This document shows, one piece after another, positions 32,387 through 44,800 of a stretch of 64,000 nt of DNA (positions within the stretch are counted from its first letter, which is position 1; every line of letters begins with the position of its first letter). A program made the translations under genes and the position numbers. The stretch covers positions 4,270,721 to 4,334,720 of the forward strand of contig WARS01000013.1 in the NCBI GenBank assembly GCA_008933995.1, written 5' to 3'. Source of the DNA: Datnioides undecimradiatus. Taxonomy: Eukaryota; Chordata; Actinopteri; Lobotiformes; Datnioididae. The notes under the pieces are model-generated. The model searched no databases and was not told the origin of the DNA. It saw nothing but the letters and a program-made list of their open reading frames with translations.

Positions 32387-34323
32387 TCACGCCGCACAAC
32401 AACAGTGCCATGCGACCAGTCTACAGTCCCATTATATTTTACTTCTGTTTTCTATTTTTCACACTCAATCAACCGCTCTCGCTGCCCGCAAGAGATTATT
32501 TGCTTCAGTTGTTATGGCTATGTAATCTCTAGTCATTCCTGAAACTTGAAACAAATTTAATTTGGATTAAGAGGAATCCATGATCCCTTTTTAAAAGCCT
32601 GTCATCTGTCGAGCTCCAAAAAACGTTCTGTTTATTATTTATTAATGTTTGATTTATGTTTCTTCCTGAGTTCTACTTAGTTCTTCTTAATTACTCCTAG
32701 ATTAGATTCAACGATTTGTAAATACATTATAGATAAATCTGTTCTAGCTATCTTCCTGGTGGGCTTTGTGCAAGTTCTAGTTCAAGTTTGCATGCTATCT
32801 GCATTCTGTGTGAATTAAGTAAATAATAAGAACTGTAAACGTACTTATAAGCATATGAATAATATATTTTGTTTTGACAATTGACCTGATATGTTCTATG
32901 AAGGCACAATAACAATCAAATTTACTGGTTTTATGATTTTATGATGTGCATTTTACATGTTTATAGTGAGTTTTTGACCCTCTCATCATTTAAATTACTT
33001 AACACTAAAACTGGTAAATAAAGTGCATTAGTTTACCACAATCTCCACACTTACTGGTCAGATTGAGTTTAAATTTTGTACATTCATTGCCCCCAGTGGA
33101 TGGATCCTACTGACTTTGATGATCTCTTGACAACCATGATGTTGCACCATAAGGTCAAAATTTTCATTTGTTTCACACTCCGGTATATGAGCACCCTGTG
33201 CCTGAGAACAGTCTCACAGAGCTCATAGCACGACTGCAGACTCATGTTAGGGTTTATGGTTGTTATTGTTGGTGTGGGGGTGAAATGTTTATATTTGTTA
33301 TGGACTTAGCTTTGAATTGGTTTGGTTTATTTAACAGATACGCCTCAGACAACATCTGATGGAACTTTAATCTCCATTGTGTTTGGTTTAATTTGTTCAT
33401 ATGAGGTGTATATTTAATCACTGTGTTTGTATCAGACATAATGAACCTCTTATGTTCACATCTCTCAAATCTCATAGCTCTTGGAAATAAATCACACAGG
33501 CTGTGGCCACAGTGATGCAGCAGGAGGTATTTATTTGTAGATATCGCATTACTTACATACTGTAAACGCAGCCTGACTCATTCCCTCCACCCCTGCACTG
33601 AGTCTAGTTTTTGAGCTGAAAGATAATTCCTCCTGGACAGATAAATTCTCTCTGGCATCCTGTTTTTGTTTTCATTGTCCTCTTAGCTTTCTTGCAGACT
33701 GCCCTGTCCCTCCTGGGCTGTGTGTATCTGTAGCTCTGCGTGTTTGTGTGTGTGGGCAAGAGAGAGAGAGAATGTGAAGGGGAAACGCACAGATCGACAG
33801 AAAAAAAAAGGCATAGAGAGACAGTGATAGAGAGCACAGAGGGCCTGTTAAGCAGCCCACTCTCTTCCTGCCATTGTTTCATCTCAGGGACCCACATGAG
33901 GCTCAGCTGGGCTACGCCTCCTGGACATCAGCTTGCTCCCCCTCCTGTTGGCCCACTCCTCCTACAGCTGCTCTTCGTTTCCATGGAGACGGAGAATATG
34001 CCTGCAGATGATTGCATCCCCTGACGACAGACAGTCACGGAGATGATAATATAGCACAACCTCAAAAAGAGTGCAAAGCAATGCAGAACAATGTGGAGGC
34101 AATTCATGCGCTGTATCACATGTGTATCACAAGTGTTGCTTTGCTTACTAGTTTGTATGGATTCTGAAAAGCACCACCGTGTCTATGAGTACAGCCCCAT
34201 AGCACTGCTGCATGAGTTAAACTCACCTTGTCAAAGTGCATTTTAGCCTTAGACAGTGGATAATTGTCTGAACCGACCATCAGTGGTCATGGGACAGGTC
34301 CGAATACACAGGCCTGTACAGAA

Positions 34324-34354
<31 letters not shown>

Positions 34355-34358
34355 GTGT
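34324..34358. repeat. (GT)n microsatellite
   Basis: GT array of about 35 bp with a single GC interruption near 34350. Confidence 0.95.
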
Positions 34359-36610
34359 TGGCTTGTTTGCGTGCCACAACTCCACCTCGTTTTATTTGAG
34401 TTTGCATATGTGTGTTTGAATTTCTTTGGCACCAGCATGCATAGTTGCACCTGCATATGGGAGTGCCTGTGTGTGTGCGTGCATGCATACACGACTTCCT
34501 GAACTGTAGGATCCTTATTTGTGCTAATGATTGGGTTAGCTTCCTTAAACAAGTCCCTCCATTAAGCTATCTCACACACATGACCTGTTAGTGTTGACAT
34601 CATATTTTAGACCCGAGAGAAACATTGAAACAAAAGTTTATTTCCACTGATGTGTAAAAAAGAAAAATGCTGATGCTCATGTTTGGCTCCCATTGGCTTA
34701 CATACTGACATGTGTGCATTAAGCTGGATTGCTAAGTTCCTTAAGGCCCTCAGCTGCTTTACTGTAGTAGACCTGGGATGAAAGCCAGACACCTGCTCTC
34801 CTGCTCACTGTCTCATGTCACAACAGCACGTGAAAGTCAACAGCGCAATGCATTTCATCACAAGTAAACCTATATAGTCAAAGAAATAAGCTTACTATGT
34901 GTCACATAAATATTGCACACAATAAGCTCGCAAGAAGACAAATTGTGTCTCCACTGGTTAAAAATAATAAGTCTCTTTCTTAAAACACAGAGATTTTCTC
35001 TCATGCAGTAAAATAAGAAAATGAACTGTCCCCAAATAATTTCCTCTCTGTATTAACAGCACAGGTTAATCTTTCCTTGTATTATTCTGTTACAGCCTAC
35101 CAGCTTCTCATTACTTAAAATTGGGGATAATTTCCCCCTGTCGCTAGTTTACAAAGAAGAGTTTTAACATGAGTGGGGCGATTACATAAATTCACAGACA
35201 ATGGACGCCATTCAAGTGGGGCTAAAATCGCACGCTATATTTAACCGCTTCTCCTTTCATTCACGGTAATATGCTGCTTTGGGATTAACTCTGATTTGGC
35301 AACAAAGTATTCGTGGTGGGCTCAGCAGCACGAGTTGTGATGACGTTCGATGGGGGAATTAGATGACGTGGAAGGGGGAGAAAAAGAGCAAAGACAGGAA
35401 AAGACAGGAGAAGCTGTAATAATTATCAAAAAAATACTATAATTTACAAACTGGGATCAGAATGACCATATCAAAACTAACTCCATGCTCATTCTGCTCA
35501 TAAAACACTCATTAACCTGAATATGTAAACTGTGATTGTCCACCAGCCCTCGGCCCCTCTTTTCTCTCCTCTCCTACGAATTCTACATCCCTACATTGTT
35601 ACTTAAACACATATCTGGTAATTGTGTCACTATTATAGTAGGTGAGAGCAAATTCCATACAGGAAAGCCATGCAACCAAAAACAAAGAACCGTATCAGTG
35701 CTATTGTATTTGGTCCACCGTATTAAAATGCAAATCCTATTATACTGTAAATAACTTCTCACTGTGACAATTGCAGGATAAATAACAAATGGCTGAGGTG
35801 AAGCACAGACACCACATAGTATATGGCATATTAAGTCACAGTCTTTTTGCATAATTGACATCTGTGTGTCAACTGGAAATGTTATTGAACTCGGTCGCCA
35901 GCTTCTCTCATACAAACATGGTCTTCTTTATGTTTTGAATACAACAGGGGCTGTAATGCACGATAATGGCTTCGGTGTTCTGACTAAGTGCCCCTGATGT
36001 TTTGCGTGTTCAGTTAATATTCGGCGTTCATTTAATAAAGTGTGCAAAGTCAGCGTGGTGCAATCAAAAGTAGTGCTGCAGTTCCACCTCCCTCTGTTAT
36101 TCGGCAGCCCATAATAGCTGTTGCCCAGTTGCTGAGGTAAGTAGAAACTCTAAGAGAGGGCATCACTTTGTTGCTCAGCTGCAGAGGGATTGGGCTGCAA
36201 CATCTCACCAGTGCCCTCTTGTGCCATGATGCAGGTACTATGGAAGAGCCAGGGCATAAAGATGTACAACTTTGTATCCTTAGAACAATACTAGAGGCGC
36301 AGGCTGACAGTGATGTTAGTCATCACAGGCTACATATCTCAGAAGTCTGCATGATAAATATTTAAATTGTTAGTTCGGCTGCAGGGTTATCAGTTTTAAA
36401 TATTTTATATGTAATGTCCCAATAATACCACAAGAGGGAGGTCTTATCTTTCTGTATGTAAAGCTGGCTAAAGCACATCAGAGGGAAGACCAGGGTGAAT
36501 GCCATCATGTTGTTATTACAACTTAGCAACAGGGGGGACAATTCCCTGAAGGTATTTGCCATAACGTGTTTCTCCAATAACTCCCGCCATGTTATCTAAA
36601 TAGATGTTAT

Positions 36611-36745
36611 GATTTTCAGTGCATTTATTTCAAATGGAGCGCTTAGCTTGATCTATCTGGGAGATATCAAGAGAAACCAATGTGTTTCATATCAATGTAG
36701 AGATTTTCAGTACATTTATTTCAAATGGAGAGCTTTCGCTTGATC
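36611..36745. repeat. Local direct duplication of about 43 bp
   Basis: The segment at 36611-36652, starting GATTTTCAGTGCATTTATTT, is repeated with few changes at 36702-36745 (GATTTTCAGTACATTTATTT), followed in both by CAAATGGAG and CTTGATC. The copies are 91 bp apart, start to start. Confidence 0.9.
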
Positions 36746-37742
36746 CGTCCCGAAGAGATTTAAGTGTTCAGGCTGATTTTGATCAAATGTTCGCTCATTA
36801 CCCGAGCCAAGTGCAGCTGTTCACACACTCCAGTCCCAGGCAGCGATTAAAAAGACCAGATTCATTTGTAAACTGGATGATTTTTTTTTTTTTTTTTTTT
36901 AGCACAAACTGCAGTTATGACTTGCAGGAAAAGCTGTGGAGGGAATGAGGAGTGTTGCACCAGATGTGTCTGGGAGTAACTGCCTTGCTTGAGGGAACTT
37001 AAAGAGTTGGGTGGTAAGGGAGGGGACTGCACTGGGATTTTATTCCTTTCTTCTCACTTTTCCTCACTTTTTAGGAATACTGCACAGTCCAGTAAGCTGT
37101 GGTCAAGTATGCATCACATTCCAGCTGTCTATCAGAGTTAAAAGAAAGTTTTTCAAGCTTCACTAAAACTGCACTGTCAGTGTCTGCACTCTATCTTAAA
37201 TCCCGGTGGAAGTCCCACAGAAGCTTTGCTGCAGAGTCAGACCGCAGCACGCCTCCAGCAGAGAGTGAATTACCCCTGTGCTGTTATTGTTGGTGGGTGT
37301 TTTAAAATTTGGAAAGCTGCTGTGTCATTTTTGTGCACACCGAAATAGAAACAGCAACTTTTGTACAGTAACCGCCAGAACTGTAAACAGTTCTTAGTCA
37401 TAATCTACGCACAGACTCACATTTTAGGCACTCTCAGTCGCTGGCACAGCATGCATGCGACAGTGACACAATGCCAGGAAGAGAAAGAGGCCAGAGGAGA
37501 AATCCTTTTTATTGTTGCCAGTTCAGATGAAAGAGAATGACACGATGTTGCCAAAGAGGAGTCACAGTATAATCTGGTTTACTGTCAAATCCCCCAAAAG
37601 AACACACAGACCTTCAGGTCCTGCTTCAGAGCTGCATTATCATTCCTCTCAGTGTGACGCATTGGCTGCTCTATGACAGGATGGAGAGTGACAGAATGTG
37701 ACTGACACTGACACAGACTAAATAGCCTGTCTGCAGCCAGCT

Positions 37743-37945
37743 ATGTAAAGTAACTGAGTACATTTACTCAAGCACTGTAGTTAAGTACAATATTTACCTG
37801 CTTTTTATGTACTTTTGTATTCGCTATCCCACTACACTCACCCAACAGCTTTAGTTACTTTCACACAAAAAACCTACACACGGACAATTTGTGGAAGGCA
37901 ACAAATCAGCTATACTAAAGTGTTTAAAATAGAACTCAAGTAAAA
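37743..37945. repeat. Teleost short repeat, AGTAACTGAGTACATTTACTC type
   Basis: Begins GTAACTGAGTACATTTACTC, then AAGCACTGTAGTTAAGTACAA, later CCACTACAC and CAGCTTTAGTTACTTT. These phrases occur in this order in a non-coding DNA-transposon-like repeat that I recognise as widespread in teleosts. Plus orientation; the copy at 39.15-39.9 kb is inverted. Family name not checked. Confidence 0.7.
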
Positions 37946-39149
37946 AAATGAAATTGTCCAAAACCAATGTCATCTCTCCTTTATGTGCTTGAATGGCTTT
38001 GTTCAAGCTACTAAATTCAAGATTCCTCCCTTCAAGTGAGACATCAGCAATATGCAAATAACCTACAGCAAGTGCTCCCAGGAAACACGCTTATTTGTGG
38101 ATTCTCTTTCCTTGGGCCGTAGTGATGACACCATCTTTCCATTTCTCAGAAGAATCCATTGCAAAGCAGAAGTTTTGCGGAAAAAGAAGAAGAAAAGATG
38201 GAATCACTTTTAGATTTTTGCGACTGCATAAAATGCCATCAGGCAACGTTTGGGTTTTTAGGTCGATGGCTGATGTAATTTTTCCTGTTAGTAGAAAAAT
38301 GCGTGCAGAGAAATGTCTTTTCTCTGCACACGCCAGGGTGCACAGAGTTAGAGCAGTGGGGAGAGAGTGAACATGGAGATTTACCTCTATATTTTAAAGA
38401 AGTTCATTCTGCAAAGCTATTTTGAGTGGTAATGACACATACATTCTATCACTGAGTCCTGCAGATAGTCTGTGGCAGTAACCAATCTTTAAGCGTGCTA
38501 TTGAAAGATGCTGCGGTCCCCAGGAGATACGCCCCAGCCTGGCAATTCAGCAACAGACACTATTTCCATTTTCTGTGCTAGTAAAGTGTCCTTACATGCT
38601 AATTGAATGAGCTGAGAGAAAACACGTGTCATTTGCAACTGTCACATTTGCATTTCGGTGATGCCTATGTGCTCCTTTCGAGGAGTATGCACACTATGCA
38701 CACGTCTCTCATTCAGAAATGCATTTTGCATACCGATCGCTTATCTTACTGTTTGAACTTCACTCTGTAGAATAATGCAGTTTGAGAACTGTTTACATGT
38801 GGACTTCAAGGAAGAAGTTGTTGGTGTGATTTTAAGACATTTTATTATTGAATGTATTTATATTTATCTTAAAGCTTGTGTAGCTGGGATCTTCAGTTTT
38901 GCAAACAAACCACTTGGTGCTGCTCTCTCAACATCTTAGCTACAAGGCAATCGGGCCTTACTTTCTTTATTGAAATCGGAAGATACTCAGTATCATGGCC
39001 CAGATCATTACTTGTGCAGATGGTTGCTGCTGGAAAATGAGACAGTGAGGTTGAGATTCAAGGCTGAATACAGTGACAGAAAGAAAGAGGGTCATGACAA
39101 CACTGCAGGCTGAAAAGCTTACTCATAATCTCCATAATGCAACTATCAA

Positions 39150-39905
39150 CATTAAAAAGCTACAGAAAGTTTCAAAAGTAAAAGTATTCATTATATAGTA
39201 GAACCGTTATTATAATATTGAATTAATGCTACTGATCTACTTTCATGGTTTAGCTGCACTTAAAGTTACTATTATTAACTACTTTACACACTATCTATAT
39301 TAATGCTCCACATTATATTAATTGATTACGTTGTGTAGGTAAAAACTCTTTAATGACAGGGCTTGGTCACAAGGTGAGAGAGCAGGACCCAAATGCAGAC
39401 AAGGGACCAAAGATATTTAAACGGTTTATTTCAGGGCTTAGGCTTACGGATGGTCAAGGCAGGCAGGGTCAAAATCCAGGTAATCAGTCCAGACATGGCA
39501 TGGTGCTCAATAATCCCAAAAAACAAAACCAAACCCAAGATCCAAAAAGAAACAGAAATCCAAAATCTCAAAGAACAAGGAAAGCACATGGAAACAAGGT
39601 AGGAACATGGACACTGACATAGCAAATGAACCAACAGAGAACAAAGGCAATGGCACAACTGGTGGGAAAACGAGACACAGGTGAGACCAATGAACTAATC
39701 TAGAACAGGCAACAAGTACACAGAAACACACGAGGGAAACACTTTTCAAAATAAAACAGGAAATAAAACGAAATAAAAAGAAACTCAATTCAAAATCGTG
39801 ACATTTAAACTACAAAGCCATGACTATAAAATACATGTATATAATATTGAAATACTTGAACAAGTTAGGTCAAGCACTTGAGTCCTTAGTTATTTCCCAC
39901 CACTA
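39150..39905. repeat. Inverted copy of the same repeat, split by an insertion
   Basis: The left part (about 39150-39353) contains AAAAGTAAAAGTATTCATTA, TTAACTACTTTACACACTA and ATTAATTGATTACGTTG. The right part (about 39809-39905) contains GAAATACTTGAACAAGTTAG and the terminal CTTAGTTATTTCCCACCACT. Together they make one reverse-oriented copy of the repeat seen at 37.74 kb, interrupted by the element at 39354-39803. Confidence 0.65.
39354..39803. mobile_element. 450-bp interspersed element inserted into an older repeat
   Basis: It runs from TGACAGGGCTTGGTCACAAG to CAAAATCGTGACA and is flanked on both sides by TTTAA (39349-39353 and 39804-39808), a candidate target-site duplication containing TTAA. 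Inside are AGCAGGACCCAAATGCAGAC and TTTATTTCAGGGCTTAGGC, phrases I recognise from a common teleost repeat. The long open frames across it have no recognisable protein. It is probably a non-autonomous DNA element; superfamily undetermined. Confidence 0.6.
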
Positions 39906-40689
39906 CTTTCTACTGCATGTGACAAACACCATTCAAACATGTAGGCTCTGAGGTTATGTCCATTGCAAACAGAAAAACACTTTACACTCTTTAAACATGG
40001 ACAAAAGCGTAGAAACGGGTGAGAGATTACATCCACTTCAGTACTCAAGTATGGTCAGTGCAAAGCCCATTATTGTATTGACAGCCCTGTCTGTTCACTC
40101 AGTGCTGTTAACCACAGGACGCAAGTCAATAATATAAGCTACAGGGCCTTTAAAACAAGACCAATGGATGAGCACTTAAATTACATTGTGATAAATATCT
40201 GATTGATAGACAATTGATTGCAAGTGGTTGAATAATAAGAGCATACTCCATCCTTGTTGATGTGCTAATATCTTAATGGGGAGGACTTGACAACATGGAC
40301 TCATTGCTTGCGGCAGCTACTTGGCACTGATCCAGTCCTCACCACAGAGAGAAGATAAAGGAGAGGGTGGATCAATGCAGGGCAGAAAGACGTGCTGTGT
40401 TTTGTGGAGCAGATTTATAATACAGTTTTTAATAGCATCACACAAAGAAAGATTGTCTTTTCCTGAAACGCCTCTTCAGGAGGAGGTCTGCAGCAGCAGT
40501 GCTGGATGCTTTCCGTCTGTGTTCTTGTATCATTAGTCACCAGCAGCTTGTCTCCTTGTCTGCCTGCTTATTCAAACAATAAAAACTGATGATGGAAGGC
40601 TTCTGACATGAAAACTCACTCGCAAATCCAGCGCTTAATGATCAGATGGAATCATTTTCATGCACATTAGAGTCAGCATTTCAAACCTC

Positions 40690-40870
40690 CGCTGGACAAA
40701 GTTAAAAGAACAGTTCATCCCTTTCTTGAAGATTGATACTCTCATGTCTGTCCGTTGAATATAAATCTGGAGTAAGAAGATGGATAGTTTATCTTAGCAG
40801 AACGACTGGACACAGGGGCAAACAACTATGCTGAGCTAACCATCTGATGGCTGTAGCTTCATATCGAGCA
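40690..40870. repeat. Fragment of a teleost repeat with a TTAGCTTAGC core (copy 1)
   Basis: Contains AAGATTGATACTCTCATGTC, CTGTCCGTTGAATATAAATC, ACTGGACACAGGGGCAAACA and GGCTGTAGCTTCATA. These are the ordered parts of a teleost interspersed repeat recognised from memory. Decayed; two more fragments lie at 42.75 and 56.9 kb. Confidence 0.6.
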
Positions 40871-41410
40871 TATCAAATATTAATCTTCTCATCTAATTCT
40901 TTTCCAAAAAAAGCATGTGTCTACTACTCTTTTAAACTGCCTCAGTTCAGACTAGACTGCCAACTTGAGAGACATAGCAAAGACCTAATCCTTGGCCTTA
41001 ACTGTTACTTGCGGGCTTTGTTTGGCCAGGCAACTCCCAACCAAACAATCACCCCTCTCTGCTCCTTGGGAGAAGTGGGGCAAGTGCAAATCCATGAAAT
41101 ATGTAAAGGGTAAAGTCTTAAGCCGGCCCTCCATTTCCAGCCGCCTTGGGACCAGGAAGATTAGGGTTAAGAGGAGAAAGGGGAGTGCATGAACATTGCT
41201 GCTGACCCATATTGTGAAATCTCAGCATTTTGATGTTAGAACTTTTATATCCCCATGTTATTCGTGTGGCTTTGCCCACATGTAGATATTTGCTCGTTGC
41301 CAAGTTTAGATATAGTTATATTTTAGTACATACTGTACGTCTTGAGGCACAAATACAGTATTCCCAAGGAACCCATTTTTTAGGACTATTGCAGATTGAC
41401 CTCTTTACCT

Positions 41411-41480
41411 CTGATGTTTCAAAAGCTTGGCAACGTCTTTATATTGAGGCAACATCACTTTGACGTAAAGTGCCTTGAAG
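41411..41480. repeat. Dispersed repeat pair, copy A
   Basis: Starts CTGATGTTTCAAAAGCTTGG and includes TTATATTGAGG and CTTGAAGC. It shares about 70 bp at high identity with 42663-42732 in the same orientation. Confidence 0.9.
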
Positions 41481-42662
41481 CAAACACTCTGAAGCGTTTG
41501 ATAACAACAAAAATGACTAAGAAATAAAACTGTTCCTCTCCTGAGGATTCTCCATGAGTGTACAGGGTAAAGAGTGTTTCTCTTTACTGGACAATACCAG
41601 TAATTGAATCACTGAATGATTAATAATTGAAAAGATGAAAGAAATGCAAGGCAGTGCCTTTACCACCTCAGACAGCTTAAGAAATTCAGAGTGTCTCTGG
41701 GGCTCCTGAAGACCTTCAACTTTGGTACTGCGGAAAGCACTTAAACAGCTGCTCTGGTCACACTGTGTTTCTTTCAATGTGCATTTGGTGTTGCAAACAG
41801 TAGCTTATAAATATGATTTCTAGGAGCACAGTGTCCTCTGGGTAATATTTTGCTTATATCTTTTCAGCATTCTTACAGAAGACTCTATCCTCTGTTAGCA
41901 CAGCCTGAAAAGTATGCCACTGTGCATTTCACATCACATACTGTATGGGCGCAAAACAAATAAAACAGTTAATTCCAAAAAGTGAAATACCCCACCGTAT
42001 TTCACTAATTTTCATTAAAGAGCACCACTGTCTTATACCAAGAGACATATCCCGGCGCTGCTGGTTCACTTCATGTGATTGCTGGAGGTATGACCACAAA
42101 AAGACAGCAGACAGGGAAGTAGAGACTGTAAGGAGAAAAAAATAGAAAGGAATGGAGACACGAGTAGGCAAAGACAAGAGAATACAGAGAGAAAAAGAAG
42201 AAATCCCAAAGAGTGGGAGATAAATCTCACAGTTTCACAGAGAGATACTCTCTTCCAAGGTCTACTCTCTCACTAGAGAGGCAGTGCAGACAAAGCAATA
42301 ATTTTATTTTCAGCTTCAGTGTATTTCTGACTCCTCATGAGCATTAAGAGAAGTAAAAATACTGCTAAATAATAAATCAAATAGAAAATCGGTGGAAAAA
42401 TGTTGTTTTTTATCAGCACGAGTGTTTGGAATATTTACAGAACTTGTCCTTGTTGGCTAAGTACGTTGCCGTATACAAGTTTCCTGTAGCTCTTATTATT
42501 TTAGGACAAAATAAAAAAAACCCACCACTCCACCACTCCACACCGGAGTGCTAACAACCTGGAATAAATGTTGTCTGGATAATCAAAACCAGTGAAAATG
42601 TAATCACATTAACATAATAGTTTGACATTGTCCCCAGCTGCTGTGGGAGCAGGTATTAGGCT

Positions 42663-42732
42663 CTGATGTTTCAAAAGCTTGGCAACTTTTTTATATTGAG
42701 GTCGTTTTGACCTAAAGTTACTTGAAGCGTAC
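42663..42732. repeat. Dispersed repeat pair, copy B
   Basis: Partner of 41411-41480: an identical first 24 bases, then short gaps and substitutions. It directly precedes the copy-2 TTAGCTTAGC fragment. Confidence 0.9.
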
Positions 42733-42744
42733 ACATTTACTGAA

Positions 42745-42910
42745 CAATCTGAGAGTTTGGGGGAAATAAACTGATTTGCCCTCTTGCCAGGTGTTAGATC
42801 TGAAGGTCAATACTTTTCTATTAACACTGGAGCAGGAGCTAGGAGGTGATTAGCTTAGCTTAGCATACAGCATAAAAGCAGGGGAAAACAGATGGCCTAG
42901 CTTAGTCCAA
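42745..42910. repeat. Fragment of a teleost repeat with a TTAGCTTAGC core (copy 2)
   Basis: Contains TTTGGGGGAAATAAACTG, CTTGCCAGGTGTTAGATC, TTAGCTTAGCTTAGCATA and CAGGGGAAAACAGATGGCCT in the expected order. Plus orientation, decayed. Confidence 0.65.
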
Positions 42911-43499
42911 CATAGGAGAGTACACGGTAAAACAGAACAGGAGACAAAGAAATACAATTGTTGCCATTTTAGGGAGAATTTTGGTCTTTGACTGTGTTTT
43001 AGCGAACAACAGCTGGGAGCAGTGACTTTCTAGAGTCTTACTGTCACTTAAAAAAAATAAGTAGCCACAGGAAGAGGATGTTGATGATGATGAAGAACAG
43101 CAATAAAACCTAAAATAATGGAAAACAGGACAGGATGCTTTATGGAGTATGGTATCTCTGTTTGTTTTTTGTATTGATGTGAAGAAGGATCTGATGTTTT
43201 CTATAGTCGGTTTAATTTTGATTTGCTTGCTAAGTCTGTCTGTGGCACTTATTATGCTTACCTTGATTCACCAACTTCTCCACCTCTATCAAATGATGTT
43301 TGTGATGTTGAGTGGGCCTGGTTTATGCATATTTAAAAAATAAATAAAAAAAATAAAAAAAATCCTGAAATACAACCCCAAAACAAAACTCAGTCTTTCA
43401 GTCTTGCAAAGCGAGTCTGTTAATTAACTTTATAAGGAGTTCAAAGTTCAAAATTAAAGTCCACCCAACAAAAATGCAGCTTTATTTGCTTTATTTGGG

Positions 43500-44340
43500 G
43501 TCGTTGTGGGGGCCTCTGGGGCCCCACTCTGTGCACCCCTGCCACACACTGTGGACTTCAGACTCCTCCTCCCTCTTAGCCCCGCCCTCTAGGAGTGACT
43601 TGGTGTTAGAGAGGAGAGAGAGGGAGTCTGCAGACACACACACACGCACACGCACATACACACACATACACTTTTTACAGAGAGTCACACACAGCTCGGC
43701 TGTGTCTTCACTAACGGGACAAGTTTAAACCTCCAGGATATCTCTGTCTCTCGGTTCTGCGCTTTCCCCTCGCCTCCATGTGAACATCTCGACCCGGACT
43801 GAGGTGAGTGCACAGATGAGGACGTGTTGCCAGTTTTGAGGCTGGAGCCGCTGACTGGTGGGAACTAAACGGGGGGAAGAAGGGTTTTCACAGTAGAGGA
43901 AAAAGCGGCAGGCAGGCAGGAGGAGGAGGAGGAGGAGAGGCATGTCCGACTCCCGCTGCTCTTGGAGCAGTTGTAGCTAGCTCACTTTATCGCCTTTCGA
44001 GAGTCACTAAACGCTTTAACAAAGCGTAATTAAAGCGGGGTTTTAAAGCGGTCCTGTCCGGTGTCGGCGCCTGTAAATTCAGCCACACGGTTGGAGATTA
44101 GCAGAGCGGCTTCAACATCCTCCCCGGGATGTTGCCGTTACACCGCTGTAACGTTACACATGGCTCCCCGGCAGCCGCCACGGCGTCTCTGCTGCGGCCA
44201 CTTCGGCCACTTGGATACAGTTTGAAACATGTTGAAAGCTGCAGAGACTCACTTTGCCGACACTTTGCAGCGGCGAGGAGAGACTGGGAATGTCGGGGTT
44301 TTGTAAACGGAGGTGTCTCACTCCGCACTTTTGAATGGGA
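43500..44340 (+). promoter_or_regulatory. CpG-rich promoter-like segment
   Basis: This is the densest CpG stretch of the window, with many CG dinucleotides between about 43.74 and 44.33 kb, GC-boxes and a strong plus-strand splice donor at 43804. No coding frame is recognised. It is best read as a promoter for a gene running rightward, divergent from the RhoGAP gene. Confidence 0.5.
43690..43803 (+). other. Probable noncoding first exon of an unidentified plus-strand gene
   Basis: The sequence CGGACTGAG|GTGAGTG at 43795-43810 is a near-perfect splice donor at the edge of the CpG-rich segment. No ATG-led frame of note precedes it, so the exon would be untranslated. The 5' end is a guess. The gene is not identifiable because no coding exon can be placed with confidence in the window. 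Confidence 0.4.
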
Positions 44341-44429
44341 AATACCAACATTAGTTTCCTGATCCAGCCTGCAACGTGTTAAAGTTTCACCTGGTGGGTC
44401 AGGGTTTATGTTGACTATAGGTTAAGACT

Positions 44430-44800
44430 GGATGAACCATTAAACAATTTGGCTTTTAATATCTTATAAAAATGAGGAACATTTGCTTATTTTGTCCAGC
44501 CAGCAGTTCCAAAGTCAAAACACATTCAATATAAACAATATAATTATCATGTAAAACTGAAAAAAGCAGCAAAATATCACACAGGAGAGGCTAGATCAAT
44601 GCATATTTGACATTTTTGATTGATTTTTTTTAACTTAAGTCAATCATTATCACTCAACTAGATAACCAAGCAGTCAAACACTTAGAAATATTCAATTTAC
44701 AGTCATATTGAAACAGCCTGCAGCCAGCAATTTGAATGAAGGGCTGGAACTAACAGTTAATTTCATTATTAATAAGTATGCTGATTGTTAGTTCCTGGAA
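44430..44800. repeat. MITE-like teleost repeat, copy
   Basis: Contains TTTTGTCCAGCCAGCAGTTC, CAAAGTCAAAACACATTCAA, AAAACTGAAAAAAGCAGCAA and ACAGGAGAGGCTAGATCAAT, then a second end-like piece starting GGGCTGGAACTAACAGTTAA. Same family as the copies at 12.44, 24.1, 53.0 and 61.45 kb. A possible further piece lies at 44990-45070. Confidence 0.7.

Larger units (their letters stand above)
32400..43480. other. Intergenic region between two probable divergent promoters
   Basis: No recognisable coding exon on either strand. It contains a GT array (34.3 kb), a T run (36881-36900), a small direct repeat (36.6 kb), several decayed transposon-like repeats (37.7-42.9 kb) and otherwise unremarkable AT-rich sequence. 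Confidence 0.55.

Noticed and set aside
32073-32397. Frames over the probable first exon as N-terminal coding sequence
   Set aside because: They run through the donor into the intron. Splicing at 32174 and joining near 25145 gives an immediate stop instead of the main frame.
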